Source: a virus. From it: DNA of 64,000 nucleotides. The notes under the pieces were generated by a model. It was not told where the DNA came from and did not search any database. It worked only from the letters and a program-made list of their open reading frames with translations. Below, in pieces: positions 22,985 through 31,483 of this stretch (position 1 is its first letter; the number at the start of each line of letters is the position of its first letter). The stretch lies in the IMG/VR virus record IMGVR_UViG_3300050132_000504, positions 114,102 through 178,101 of that record. One strand, written 5' to 3'. Both the position numbers and the translations under genes were made by a program.

Positions 22985-23711
22985 CATGTTTACACTCTTC
23001 GATGGGCTTGAAGTTCAGCAGGAGAAGATAAGCGACGTCATCAAGGCGCTTTGTGTTCCTTGTGACGGCTGCCGGCTCAGTCTGATCCATCCTTACAACC
23101 GTGGCTTCATTTACCGCGGCGATCCCAACGCTCGGATTGCCGTGGTGTATGAGGCTCCACGGGACGCGGAAACTGAACGTGGAGTTTCGATGGTCGGAGC
23201 CCACGGAAAAGCCTTCGAGAAATGGATGAGGCTCCTCAAACTGGACACAACCAAAGACGTGTTCATCACCAGTATGGTGCAATGCCAGCCTCCGCTGGAA
23301 CGGAAGGGCGATGAGAAACAGCAGCGAGAGCCGGACAAGTCCGAGATCTCAGCCTGCTTCGGTCCCAGATGCCTCCGTGTAATCCGTGCCATGCCCAATC
23401 TGGAAGCTGTGATGATTCTCGGTTGGACGGCCGCCGGGGCCATGCTTGGCTTCGTCGAAGAAGCTAACGACAAGCCGAAGGCCAAGACGCACGACACCCA
23501 GTGGTTTGAGAGCTCGTTGCTGCCAGGCATTCCGATCTTCTGCATGGTCGATCCGGTCTGGGTGATCAAGAAGCCCTCCCCGGATAAGAATGCAATCGTC
23601 GAGCGGGCACTCGACTACTTCCGGCGCGAGTTCCTGGAACAGACCAGGATCGCCGAGCTGGCGCGCGCCGCGCGCGCACGGCGCGAAGAGTTGGGACTCG
23701 GATTGATCTGA
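22962..23711 (+). CDS. uracil-DNA glycosylase, family 4/5-like
   Basis: TTG at 22962 has GGAGAAACGA well placed; ATG at 22986 (241 aa) is the alternative. Cysteines CVPCDGC (near residue 31), MVQCQPP and ACFGPRC fit the four-Cys iron-sulfur cluster of UDG family 4. VVYEAPRDAETERGVSMVGA corresponds to the GEAPG active-site motif and VMILGWTAAGAML to the later conserved strand. The canonical HPS motif near the C-terminus is replaced by DPVW, so activity may be altered. Probably removes uracil or deaminated bases, or processes modified phage DNA. Confidence 0.75.
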   Translation: MARGSIADMFTLFDGLEVQQEKISDVIKALCVPCDGCRLSLIHPYNRGFIYRGDPNARIAVVYEAPRDAETERGVSMVGAHGKAFEKWMRLLKLDTTKDVFITSMVQCQPPLERKGDEKQQREPDKSEISACFGPRCLRVIRAMPNLEAVMILGWTAAGAMLGFVEEANDKPKAKTHDTQWFESSLLPGIPIFCMVDPVWVIKKPSPDKNAIVERALDYFRREFLEQTRIAELARAARARREELGLGLI

Positions 23712-23723
23712 ACAACATAAGTT

Positions 23724-23954
23724 TGCAACGGCTCGCGGTGTAGGACCGCGGCTTTACTAGGGAGCGATTCGATATTGTATGTGGCCCCTGCCTGGTGACA
23801 GGCAGAAACTGTGCGGCCATGCCCAGGGGTAACCAATCCCGCTTGTACGGCGACAAGGGCGTCGAGGGCTTTTCGGCAATCCACAGAGGCCGGGTGTTCC
23901 CGGTTCTATCCCGGTCATACCGAATCAAGTCGGCAACCAATCCGACCCGTTGCA
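23724..23954 (+). ncRNA. unidentified structured RNA, about 231 nt
   Basis: A 260-base gap without a convincing + strand gene is closed by TGCAACGG (23724-23731) pairing with CCGTTGCA (23947-23954). Inside are CGCGG/CCGCG with a 7-base loop (23734-23750); TGGCC/GGCCA (23782-23819) enclosing TGCCTG-GTGA-CAGGCA; CTTGT/ACAAG (23842-23857); CCGGG-TGTT-CCCGG (23890-23903); and GTCGG/CCGAC (23929-23946). Six nested helices in one gap is far from chance. No match to tRNA, tmRNA, RNase P or 6S signatures, and the cobalamin box is absent. It could be a leader of the small gene and ligase, or a free RNA. Confidence 0.55.
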
Positions 23955-23972
23955 TTTAGAGCCAGGATATCC

Positions 23973-24191
23973 ATGCGCATCTACAACCCGATTCATTTCT
24001 GGCGTACGTTCTGGGCCTATTGGAACGAGTTCGATGGCCAGCCGATCTGCAAGCGCCCACGGCGGCGGCTACACAGTTCCTGGGTGCAAGCGACATGTGT
24101 TCTTGTGCCCTGGATCGACTGGCCAAAGCACAAGTTCAAGCAGCCTTCTGATTGGCCACCGAAACAGTTACAGCAAAGGAAACAACGATGA
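23973..24191 (+). CDS. hypothetical Trp-rich protein, 72 aa
   Basis: ATG at 23973 with CAGGATATCC upstream. Aromatic, basic product (NPIHFWRTFWAYWNEFDGQP ... RPRRRLHSSW). No family recognised. Its stop overlaps the ligase start (ATGA). Confidence 0.5.
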   Translation: MRIYNPIHFWRTFWAYWNEFDGQPICKRPRRRLHSSWVQATCVLVPWIDWPKHKFKQPSDWPPKQLQQRKQR

Positions 24192-25225
24192 GCCCATTTC
24201 TTTGGGATGAGCTTGAGCCTGGCGAGCAGGTAGTCGAGATCATCACTGTTCAAGGCCCGGTGGTTGTCCGCCGCAAGCGCGAGGGCATCCAGCTGTGCAA
24301 GGTCTACGACCCGAAGAAACCACCCAAGTTCCGGGAGGTGTACCTCGAGCCCAAACTGGATGGCATCCGTGGCATTGTGGTGGTCAAGGACGGAAAGGCG
24401 GTTGCCTACAGCTCGACAGGATTGCCGCACTACAACGTCGGTCACATCCTGAAGATCTTTGAAGAGAGTGCCGTCCTCTATCCAGCTCTGGTTGACAACC
24501 GTACCTTCGATGGTGAGTTCCTGATCCATGGGATCGACCAGCCCGAGGCATTCGATGTCACCAGTGGCCTGCTTCGCCGGCATGACTTCGATGAGCGCAG
24601 TCTGGCCATTGACTTCCATGTCTGGGACACGATTCTGACCTCTGAGTTCGAAAGCAAGACCTGCGCTCGAACACAAGAGAGCCGGAAGATCTCCCTGGAC
24701 TGTGCGACCGATGCCATCAATCACTTGCAGATCATCAAGGTCGTTGCCTACCGGGCGCCGAACAACTCGGAAGCCATCAAGCACTGGACAGACCTGTATC
24801 TGGAACAGGGCTACGAAGGCATCGTTCTCAAGGATGTAGATGGCATATACCAGTTCCGGAAGTCTGGTGTCTGGCTCAAGTGGAAGCCGTTCATCGACGG
24901 CGATATGGAGATCATCGGTGCCATGGAAGGCCGCGGCAAGCACGCCGGCATCCTGGGCAACCTGATGGTCAGAGGCTATCTCTGTGATGACGGTAACATC
25001 TCACCGGATCGGGACAGCGACAGTGTTCCCGGCGGACAGATGATCGAATGCGAAGTCGGCATGGGCAAGAAGGTTTCCGACCTGGACCGTGACCGGCTCT
25101 GGAAACAGCACCTTCGGGGCGAACTGGTCGGCCTGGTGGCCGAGATCTATTACCAGAACCTGACCAAGGATGGCGCGGCGCTTCGCATGGGCAAGTTCCG
25201 CCGGCTGCGGGAGGACAAGTCATGA
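24188..25225 (+). CDS. ATP-dependent DNA ligase (first of two)
   Basis: 345 aa. Nucleotidyltransferase motifs are EPKLDGIRG (motif I, Lys is the adenylated residue, near 57), FDGEFLIHG (motif III), GYEGIVLKD (motif IV) and VWLKWKP (motif V). A small OB-like C-terminal region follows. It seals nicks at replication or repair, using ATP rather than NAD. The product is compact, like phage ligases. A second ligase lies 2.8 kb downstream. Confidence 0.9.
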   Translation: MSPFLWDELEPGEQVVEIITVQGPVVVRRKREGIQLCKVYDPKKPPKFREVYLEPKLDGIRGIVVVKDGKAVAYSSTGLPHYNVGHILKIFEESAVLYPALVDNRTFDGEFLIHGIDQPEAFDVTSGLLRRHDFDERSLAIDFHVWDTILTSEFESKTCARTQESRKISLDCATDAINHLQIIKVVAYRAPNNSEAIKHWTDLYLEQGYEGIVLKDVDGIYQFRKSGVWLKWKPFIDGDMEIIGAMEGRGKHAGILGNLMVRGYLCDDGNISPDRDSDSVPGGQMIECEVGMGKKVSDLDRDRLWKQHLRGELVGLVAEIYYQNLTKDGAALRMGKFRRLREDKS

Positions 25226-25491
25226 AGATGAAGTACAGCATTGAGTTCATCTACTCGGACAACAACCAGGTGTACCTGGATGATGTCGAACTTGAACTCG
25301 AAGAGTTCACGCGGGTCAGTGCCTTTCTCTATGCGCTTGAGAAAGCAGGCGTGATCGAAAAGGAAGGTGGGGGAGGCGAGCTGATCTATCCATTCTCCGA
25401 GCCTGAGTTCAGCAGCTTTGAAGACCTTCAGAAGAGATGGTCAGAAGGTTCCCTGGTCTCGATGGGCGCTGACTATGAGATCGAGCTATAA
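25222..25491 (+). CDS. hypothetical protein, 89 aa
   Basis: ATGA overlap with the ligase. Acidic product (MKMKYSIEFIYSDNNQVYLD) with a small alpha/beta look. No family recognised. Confidence 0.55.
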   Translation: MKMKYSIEFIYSDNNQVYLDDVELELEEFTRVSAFLYALEKAGVIEKEGGGGELIYPFSEPEFSSFEDLQKRWSEGSLVSMGADYEIEL

Positions 25492-25536
25492 GCCTCCACG
25501 AGATCGTCAAGGGTCTCAAACAACGGAAGGGTAAGC

Positions 25537-26592
25537 ATGCCTGACACACAAGAACGGAACCTGAGCGTCTCACTGCGGCCGCGACGTTTCAGCGAGGTGA
25601 TCGGTTACACCGACACCATCGAACAACTCAAGAACCAGTTCACCGCCGGCCGTGTTCCAACCGCCCTAAAGTTTGTCGGGGTTTCGCGCGGCGGCAAGAC
25701 CACCCTGGCCAGGATTGTGGCCATGTCTGTCAACTGTACCCACGGCGAGTTCGGGGAACCCTGTGACGCCTGCCTGGAGAACGCTGACTTCGAGATCAAT
25801 GAGATGAACGCTGCGGCCTTCGGCAAGGCAGAGGACATGCGCGATCTGTTGAATGATCTGCGCTGGACACCGCGAGCCGGTTTCTACCGGGTATTCATCC
25901 TCGACGAGTGCCAGCAGATGACGACGGCCGCCCAGAACATTCTGCTCAAGCCGCTTGAGCAGGCTGACTCCTGCAACATCTTCATCTTCTGCACGACCGA
26001 TCCAACCAAGCTGATCCCGGCGCTTCAGAAACGCTGTGGGAGCTGCCAGTTCACTGTGGATGGGCTGAGTGCTTCAGAGATTGAACAGTTGATCAATTAC
26101 GCCTCTCCGTTTGTGGTGGAAGGCGGCTTCGATCAGCAGACCGTTCTGGCTCTGACCCAGCTTCTGGTTGAGCGGAGCATCTTCGCACCAGGCGATGTCG
26201 TGTCGGCCGTTGAACGGCTGTCCAATGGCGCCACACTCGAAGCTGCAGCCGTGTCTTCCGACTTCTCCGGCAAGGTTGACATCAAGGTGCTCAACGCCGC
26301 AGTGGTCAGAGGAGACTGGGACACCTGCCGGAAACAGCTCGCCCTGGCCGAGCCTCGTGATGGCGACGAGATCAGGGTGAGGCTCACTGCCCACCTGCGC
26401 TATCTGTTGCTCGATCAAGGATGCCAGCCTGTCCGTGCGGATCTGTTGTCGCAGTTCATTCATGAGTTGACGGACCACGATACACCGATCAGCGGCCTCG
26501 TGCTGTCCGCAACAGTGGCATCGGTTCTCAAGATCTGCAACATCGTCCGGGAAGCAGCAGCCCGGCGTACGCAGTTCCAGAGGGCGGCCTGA
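25537..26592 (+). CDS. clamp loader ATPase, DnaX (gamma/tau)-like
   Basis: ATG at 25537, 351 aa. LRPRRFSEVIGYTDTIEQLK is the usual N-terminus; Walker A is GVSRGGKTTLAR (about 48-58); a zinc-binding set includes CTHGEFGEPCDAC; Walker B is VFILDECQQM; NILLKPLEQ and FCTTDPTKLIPALQKRC (sensor 1 and SRC-like Arg finger) follow. Like the gamma form, it lacks the long tau tail. It loads the clamp encoded at 21618. Delta subunits were not recognised, so it may act as homomer or use host subunits. Confidence 0.9.
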   Translation: MPDTQERNLSVSLRPRRFSEVIGYTDTIEQLKNQFTAGRVPTALKFVGVSRGGKTTLARIVAMSVNCTHGEFGEPCDACLENADFEINEMNAAAFGKAEDMRDLLNDLRWTPRAGFYRVFILDECQQMTTAAQNILLKPLEQADSCNIFIFCTTDPTKLIPALQKRCGSCQFTVDGLSASEIEQLINYASPFVVEGGFDQQTVLALTQLLVERSIFAPGDVVSAVERLSNGATLEAAAVSSDFSGKVDIKVLNAAVVRGDWDTCRKQLALAEPRDGDEIRVRLTAHLRYLLLDQGCQPVRADLLSQFIHELTDHDTPISGLVLSATVASVLKICNIVREAAARRTQFQRAA

Positions 26593-26975
26593 TGCAGCTC
26601 AATGAACTGACAGCCAGAACCGTGGGCTGGATCACCAGCAGTTTCGGGTGGGAGGTCTTCCGCGACAAGCATGAACGCGGGAGGCGCTTCCTGGAAGAGG
26701 TGGTCGAGTTGAACCAGGCGATGGGCGTTCCTCACGAGGATGCCCTTCGCATTGTCAACCACGTCTACTCCCGGCCGGTCGGCAAGGTTGAACAGGAGAT
26801 GGGTGGAGTTGGCATCACCCTCCTTGGGTTGTGTGGAGCTTTGTCGCTGGACTTCCAGAAGCTGACCAAGCGAGAGCTGGACCGTGTGCTGGCTCTCCCG
26901 GCGGATCACTTCCGCAAACGCAATGTCCTGAAAGCTCAGGCGGGAATTGCCATGTTGCCGACAGGCACAGATTGA
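26592..26975 (+). CDS. MazG-like NTP pyrophosphohydrolase
   Basis: Start overlaps the clamp-loader stop. The 127-aa all-alpha protein has RRFLEEVVELNQAMG (EExxE metal motif) and SRPVGKVEQEMGGVGITLLG (second ExxxD/E-like helix), the layout of all-alpha NTP-PPases. It would hydrolyse non-canonical or regulatory nucleotides, for example dUTP-like pools or ppGpp-related compounds. A second, different NTP-PPase is at 33324. Confidence 0.75.
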   Translation: MQLNELTARTVGWITSSFGWEVFRDKHERGRRFLEEVVELNQAMGVPHEDALRIVNHVYSRPVGKVEQEMGGVGITLLGLCGALSLDFQKLTKRELDRVLALPADHFRKRNVLKAQAGIAMLPTGTD

Positions 26976-26990
26976 GATTGGAGAAAGAGA

Positions 26991-28085
26991 ATGAGTGTGC
27001 AGTCAATCAGCCTCGCGTACCGCGACGGCAGCTCCGACAAGGTATACCACGCCCAGATCGAGGAGAAAGACAACGGATATGTTGTCAATTTCCAGTACGG
27101 TCGGCGGGGTTCGACGCTGAACAGCGGAAGCAAGACCGCAACGCCGGTAGCCCTGGCCGCGGCACAGAAGGTCTACGACAAGCTCGTAGCCGAGAAGAAG
27201 GGCAAAGGCTATTCCGAGGGCGAAGATGGCACGCCCTACGCCGGCAGCGAGCTAGCTGGCCAGCAAAGCGGGTTGATCCCGCAGCTCCTGAACGCTGTCG
27301 ATGAAGAGCAGGTGGAGTTTCTGCTCGACAGCGAGAACTACTTCATGCAGGAGAAAAAGGACGGTGTCCGTCAGTTTGTCACGCGCGCTGGTGACCAGAT
27401 CACCGGCGGCAACCGCAAGGGTTTGATCGTTGCTGTTTCCCAGTCCATCGCCGCCGGCGTTCTGAGTCTTCGCACCAAGCGGGATGCTGACTTCATCCTG
27501 GACGGCGAAGCGATTGGCGACGTGTACTGGCCCTTCGATGTTCTTCGTTACGGCGGCCAGGATACGACCGGCATGCCTGTTGAGAACCGCTGGTCCTTGT
27601 TGGAGGGCCTGTTGGGGACGACCTCCTTGCCGGCGATCGGGTTCCTGACGACGGCTTACACACCCGAGACCAAGCGCGCCCTCTTCGACAAGATCAAATC
27701 CGAGCGTGGTGAAGGCGTGGTCTTCAAGAAGCTGGGATCCAAGTACGTGCCCGGCCGGCCGAACTCCGGCGGCAACCAGCTCAAGTTCAAGTTCACACAG
27801 TCTGCAACCTGCTTTGTCCGTGCAATCAACGGGTCCAAGCGGAGCATCGCTCTGGGCATGGAAGCCGGCGAGGGCCTGACCGGTGTTGGCAACGTCACGA
27901 TTCCGGTGAACTGCAATATCCCGAATGAGGGTGATCTTGTTGAAGTTCGTTATCTATACGCCTTCCCCGGCGGGTCATTGTTCCAACCGGCGTACTTGGG
28001 CTCGCGTGAAGGTGAGCTTGATAAAGCAGACGACATCAGCACTCTGAAGTTCAAGCAGAGTACGACCGACGAGGACGATGCCTAA
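26991..28085 (+). CDS. WGR domain fused to ATP-dependent DNA ligase (second ligase)
   Basis: ATG at 26991 after GGAGAAAGAGA; 364 aa. Residues 1-75 form a WGR-type domain (YRDGSSDKVYHAQIEEKDNG, YVVNFQYGRRGSTL, KTATPVALAAA), a nucleic-acid-binding fold known from PARPs. From residue 115 a ligase core follows: FMQEKKDGVRQF (motif I), DFILDGEAIGD (motif III), GEGVVFKK (motif IV) and LKFKFT (motif V). The C-terminal 80 residues look like an OB domain. The WGR part may direct it to broken ends. Confidence 0.85.
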   Translation: MSVQSISLAYRDGSSDKVYHAQIEEKDNGYVVNFQYGRRGSTLNSGSKTATPVALAAAQKVYDKLVAEKKGKGYSEGEDGTPYAGSELAGQQSGLIPQLLNAVDEEQVEFLLDSENYFMQEKKDGVRQFVTRAGDQITGGNRKGLIVAVSQSIAAGVLSLRTKRDADFILDGEAIGDVYWPFDVLRYGGQDTTGMPVENRWSLLEGLLGTTSLPAIGFLTTAYTPETKRALFDKIKSERGEGVVFKKLGSKYVPGRPNSGGNQLKFKFTQSATCFVRAINGSKRSIALGMEAGEGLTGVGNVTIPVNCNIPNEGDLVEVRYLYAFPGGSLFQPAYLGSREGELDKADDISTLKFKQSTTDEDDA

Positions 28086-28293
28086 GCTCTTTTGGGAACC
28101 CCACAAGGTCATCAAGCGCCACCACTGGCCGTTCAACTCCCAGTTCTGGTGGTGGCTTCTGCGCGGCGTCAAGTCATCCGACTGGCGCCGCGTGTGCTGG
28201 CGTTGCCGGTACACCGGCCAGGCACACCTTCATCGGGAGTCAGGCGCTTGCCAGCGTTTCAAGCATCCGCCTGTTTTCAAAGGAGTGCTATGA
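28078..28293 (+). CDS. hypothetical protein, 71 aa
   Basis: ATG overlaps the ligase end by 8 bases. Basic product with many Trp (HHWPFNSQFWWWLLRG) and a CRYTGQAHLHRESGAC segment that may bind zinc. No family recognised. Confidence 0.5.
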   Translation: MPKLFWEPHKVIKRHHWPFNSQFWWWLLRGVKSSDWRRVCWRCRYTGQAHLHRESGACQRFKHPPVFKGVL

Positions 28294-28565
28294 GCTGGCA
28301 CGGGTACGAAGAGCGACCTTCAACTCCTCTTTCAACCAGTATTCCTCGGCGAGAACAACTGGTGGCAGCTGTTCGTGTGCAGCAAAAGCGAGCAGCCCGG
28401 AGGGCAAATGCCTCCTTGGCTTTGGCCCGGCCCTATTACGCACCCCCGGTTACAGTGCTCAGTCATTCGGAGATCCACTATCTGATCGACAACAATTCTA
28501 GGACCATCGCCAGTCTTGTCGATCCTCGCATCGCCGGCGCGATCGCCGACTTCCTGAACAGCTAG
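28290..28565 (+). CDS. hypothetical protein, 91 aa
   Basis: ATG at 28290 with AAAGGAG upstream, overlapping the previous stop. Basic, Ala/Arg-rich product (QQKRAARRANASLALARP). No family recognised. Last gene before the RNR unit. Confidence 0.5.
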   Translation: MSWHGYEERPSTPLSTSIPRREQLVAAVRVQQKRAARRANASLALARPYYAPPVTVLSHSEIHYLIDNNSRTIASLVDPRIAGAIADFLNS

Positions 28566-28581
28566 GGGATTTACCTGATCG
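28562..28581 (+). promoter_or_regulatory. recurrent 20-bp element, copy 6 (before RNR)
   Basis: CTAGGGGATTTACCTGATCG overlaps the TAG stop of the preceding gene and lies 25 bases before the reductase start. Partial match to the consensus. Confidence 0.4.
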
Positions 28582-28605
28582 CGGAACAAACGGAGGGTAG
28601 GTAAG

Positions 28606-31482
28606 GTGTCAATGAAGGGAAGCATCGTGAATCAAATCGAGGTCAATCGGTACTTCGCCAAGGGTGAAGATCCGTATACCGCCATCAAGTGGGAAGAGCG
28701 CACCGCTCGGATCACCAACTTCAAAGGTGAAGTGATCTTCGAGCAGAAGGGCGTGCGCGTTCCCGAGAGCTGGTCGGTGACCGCAACCAACATCGTGGTC
28801 AGCAAGTATTTCTACGGGAAGCTTGAAACCGCCGAGCGCGAGACTGGCGTTGATCAGCTTGTTCGCCGCGTTGTGAAGACCATCACCGCTGCTGGTATTG
28901 CCCAGGGCTATTTCGACAACGAGAACGCCGAGATCTTCGCCAATGAGCTGGCGTTCCTGCTCCTCAATCAGTACGGTGCATTCAATTCTCCGGTGTGGTT
29001 CAACGTGGGTTGTGAGCAATACGAGCCCAATGCCCAAGCAGGAAGCTGGCACTGGGGTCCTATGTACCCGGATAGCACTCTCATGGCCACTGTCCATGGT
29101 GCGACCGGTTACAAGAATCCTCAATGCTCGGCCTGCTTCATCAACTCCGTCGGAGATTCGATGGAAGAGATCATGGCCTTGGCCAGGACCGAGGCTCTTC
29201 TGTTCAAGTTTGGCTCCGGGACCGGGACCAACTTCAGTCCTCTGCGGTCCAGCAAGGAGTCGGTATCAGGCGGCGGTGTCGCCAGCGGCCCACTGTCCTT
29301 TATGAAGGGCCTGGACGCTTTCGCCGGCGTGATCAAGTCAGGCGGCAAGACGCGGCGTGCAGCCAAGATGGCCATCCTGGACATCGAGCATCCCGACATC
29401 GTGGACTTCATCGAGTGCAAGCTGCTGGAGGACAAGAAGGCCCAGGCGCTGATGCGCGAAGGCTATGACGGAACGAGCGGGCCGGACAGTCCGGCGTACG
29501 CTTCGGTGTTCTATCAGAATGCCAACAACTCGGTGCGCGTGAGCGATCAATTCATGTACGCGGTCGAAAAGGACCTCAACTTCTGCACATTGACCGTCAA
29601 AACCAGAGAAGAGGTCGAAAACTACCGCGCGCGCGACCTGATGCACAGAATCGCCCAGGCCACATGGGAGTGTGGCGATCCTGGAATGCAGTTCGATGAC
29701 ACCATCAACAAGTGGCACACCTGCAAGGAGAGCGGCCGCATCAACGCCTCGAATCCCTGCTCCGAATACCTCTTTTTGGACGATTCGGCCTGCAATCTGG
29801 CTTCGCTGAATCTGTTGAAGTTCCTCAGGAACGGCGTTTTCGATGTCAAGGCATTCGAGCAGGCAGTGACTTTGTTCACGATCGCGCAGGACATTCTGGT
29901 CGATCTGTCGGGGTATCCGACTGAGCGCATCGCAAAGAACTCGCATGACTACAGGCCTTTGGGGCTAGGATATGCCAACCTTGGCGCGCTTCTGATGGCC
30001 CTCGGCCTGCCCTATGACTCCGATGAAGGCCGCAGCTATGCCGCGGCGATCACCGCGATCATGACAGGACGGTCCTACGCCACCTCGGCTTTCCTGGCTG
30101 AGAATCTGGCACCTCTGCAGTCGGCTACAGGCTTGAGGTCAGGAGACACAGGGGCTTGCCCCGGTTGGTTCAGCAACAAGGAGTCCTTCCTGGACGTGAT
30201 CCGGATGCACAACGAGGCCCTGGATCATATCGATCGCAGCACCATTCCGAACGAGCTGTTCAGTGCAGCGGTGTCCAACTGGCGGACTGCCTACGATCAG
30301 GGCTTCATTTACGGCTACCGCAATGCCCAAGTGTCGGTCCTGGCGCCCACCGGCACCATCGGGTTCCTCATGGACTGCGATACCACAGGCATTGAACCTG
30401 AGCTGGCTTTGGTCAAGTACAAAAAGTTGGTCGGCGGTGGACAGCTCAAGATCGTCAACGAGACCGTTACCCAGGCACTGGAAAAGCTTGGCTACGACCC
30501 TCAGAAGATCGACGATTTCATCGTCTACATCGACAAGTTCGGGTGCCTGGAAGGAACCACGCTGAAGGCTGAACACATGGCTGTCTTCGACACGGCTTTC
30601 AAGCCGACCAAGGGCGAGCGATTCATTCAATACATGGGCCACGTCAAGATGATGGCGGCCACGCAGCCCTTTCTTTCCGGCGCAATCTCGAAGACCGTGA
30701 ACATGCCTGCCACAGCAACCGTCGAGGAGATCGAGGATGCTTACATGCAGGCCTGGAAGCTGGGCCTGAAGGCTGTTGCAATCTACCGCGATGGCTCGAA
30801 GTCCAACCAGGTGCTGGTGACCAGCAAGGAAAACAAGAAGGCCGAGACAGTTCAGGACATTCTGAACGAGCTCGATGCCAAGGCTGCTGCTGAAGCAACT
30901 CTGGATGATCCGAATGCGCCGCCGCGCGCTGTGCGCCATCGTCTGCCGGATACTCGGCCGGCCATGACCCACAAGTTCGCCATCGCTGGACATGAGGGTT
31001 ACCTGACGGTCGGACTCTACGAGCACGGCCAGCCTGGTGAGATCTTCATTGCCATGGCCAAGGAAGGCTCGACCATCTCCGGCTTCATGGACTCGTTTGC
31101 CCTGGTGTTCTCGATTGCACTCCAGCATGGCGTGCCCTTGGAGACGCTGGTCGGAAAGCTGGCTCACACCCGGTTTGAACCTAGCGGATGGACTGGTAAT
31201 CCCGAGATCGGCTATGCGAAGTCCATCATGGACTACGTTGCCCGATGGCTGGAACATCGGTTTCTCAAGCCGCATCAGGGCAAGCTGTTCCCTGAGCATC
31301 CGATCCCGGAGCTGGTCATCGAGGACGAAGCCCCTCGGCCTACCAGCGGCGCAGTGCAGGCGTTGTCAGCTGTCATGAGTATGACCGACGCGCCGGCGTG
31401 CCAAGTTTGTGGCTGCATTATGGTCCGCAATGGGGCTTGTTATAAATGTTTGGAATGTGGATCAAGTAGCGGATGCTCATAG
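28606..31482 (+). CDS. nrdJ: class II (adenosylcobalamin-dependent) ribonucleotide reductase
   Basis: GTG 28606 or ATG 28612, both served by GGAGGGTAGG; 958 aa. Signature blocks: FNSPVWFNVGC; NPQCSACFINSV (redox Cys, about 171); FGSGTGTNFSPLR; the radical loop NPCSEYLFLDDSACNLASLN (about 381-400); APTGTIGFLMDCDTTGIEP. A zinc-ribbon tail follows (CQVCGCIMVRNGACYKCLEC, about 933-952). No small radical subunit is nearby, consistent with B12 chemistry. It converts ribonucleotides to deoxyribonucleotides. An HNH gene is inserted directly behind it. Confidence 0.92.
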   Translation: MSMKGSIVNQIEVNRYFAKGEDPYTAIKWEERTARITNFKGEVIFEQKGVRVPESWSVTATNIVVSKYFYGKLETAERETGVDQLVRRVVKTITAAGIAQGYFDNENAEIFANELAFLLLNQYGAFNSPVWFNVGCEQYEPNAQAGSWHWGPMYPDSTLMATVHGATGYKNPQCSACFINSVGDSMEEIMALARTEALLFKFGSGTGTNFSPLRSSKESVSGGGVASGPLSFMKGLDAFAGVIKSGGKTRRAAKMAILDIEHPDIVDFIECKLLEDKKAQALMREGYDGTSGPDSPAYASVFYQNANNSVRVSDQFMYAVEKDLNFCTLTVKTREEVENYRARDLMHRIAQATWECGDPGMQFDDTINKWHTCKESGRINASNPCSEYLFLDDSACNLASLNLLKFLRNGVFDVKAFEQAVTLFTIAQDILVDLSGYPTERIAKNSHDYRPLGLGYANLGALLMALGLPYDSDEGRSYAAAITAIMTGRSYATSAFLAENLAPLQSATGLRSGDTGACPGWFSNKESFLDVIRMHNEALDHIDRSTIPNELFSAAVSNWRTAYDQGFIYGYRNAQVSVLAPTGTIGFLMDCDTTGIEPELALVKYKKLVGGGQLKIVNETVTQALEKLGYDPQKIDDFIVYIDKFGCLEGTTLKAEHMAVFDTAFKPTKGERFIQYMGHVKMMAATQPFLSGAISKTVNMPATATVEEIEDAYMQAWKLGLKAVAIYRDGSKSNQVLVTSKENKKAETVQDILNELDAKAAAEATLDDPNAPPRAVRHRLPDTRPAMTHKFAIAGHEGYLTVGLYEHGQPGEIFIAMAKEGSTISGFMDSFALVFSIALQHGVPLETLVGKLAHTRFEPSGWTGNPEIGYAKSIMDYVARWLEHRFLKPHQGKLFPEHPIPELVIEDEAPRPTSGAVQALSAVMSMTDAPACQVCGCIMVRNGACYKCLECGSSSGCS

Positions 31483-31483
31483 T

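Noticed and set aside
23724-23954. Cobalamin riboswitch, considered because RNR is B12-dependent
   Set aside because: The B12-box consensus is absent, and the RNR gene is 4.6 kb away. The GCCTGGTGACAGGC stem is only superficially similar.
24165-24175. AAACAGTTACAG as another ACTAAC-type operator
   Set aside because: Lacks the ACTAAC half and the palindrome; lies inside a coding region.
30139-31299. 386-codon minus-strand open frame
   Set aside because: Shadow of the ribonucleotide reductase gene, with no protein family signal. The same applies to the long minus frames at 35307-36470, 17625-18725 and 18873-19721.
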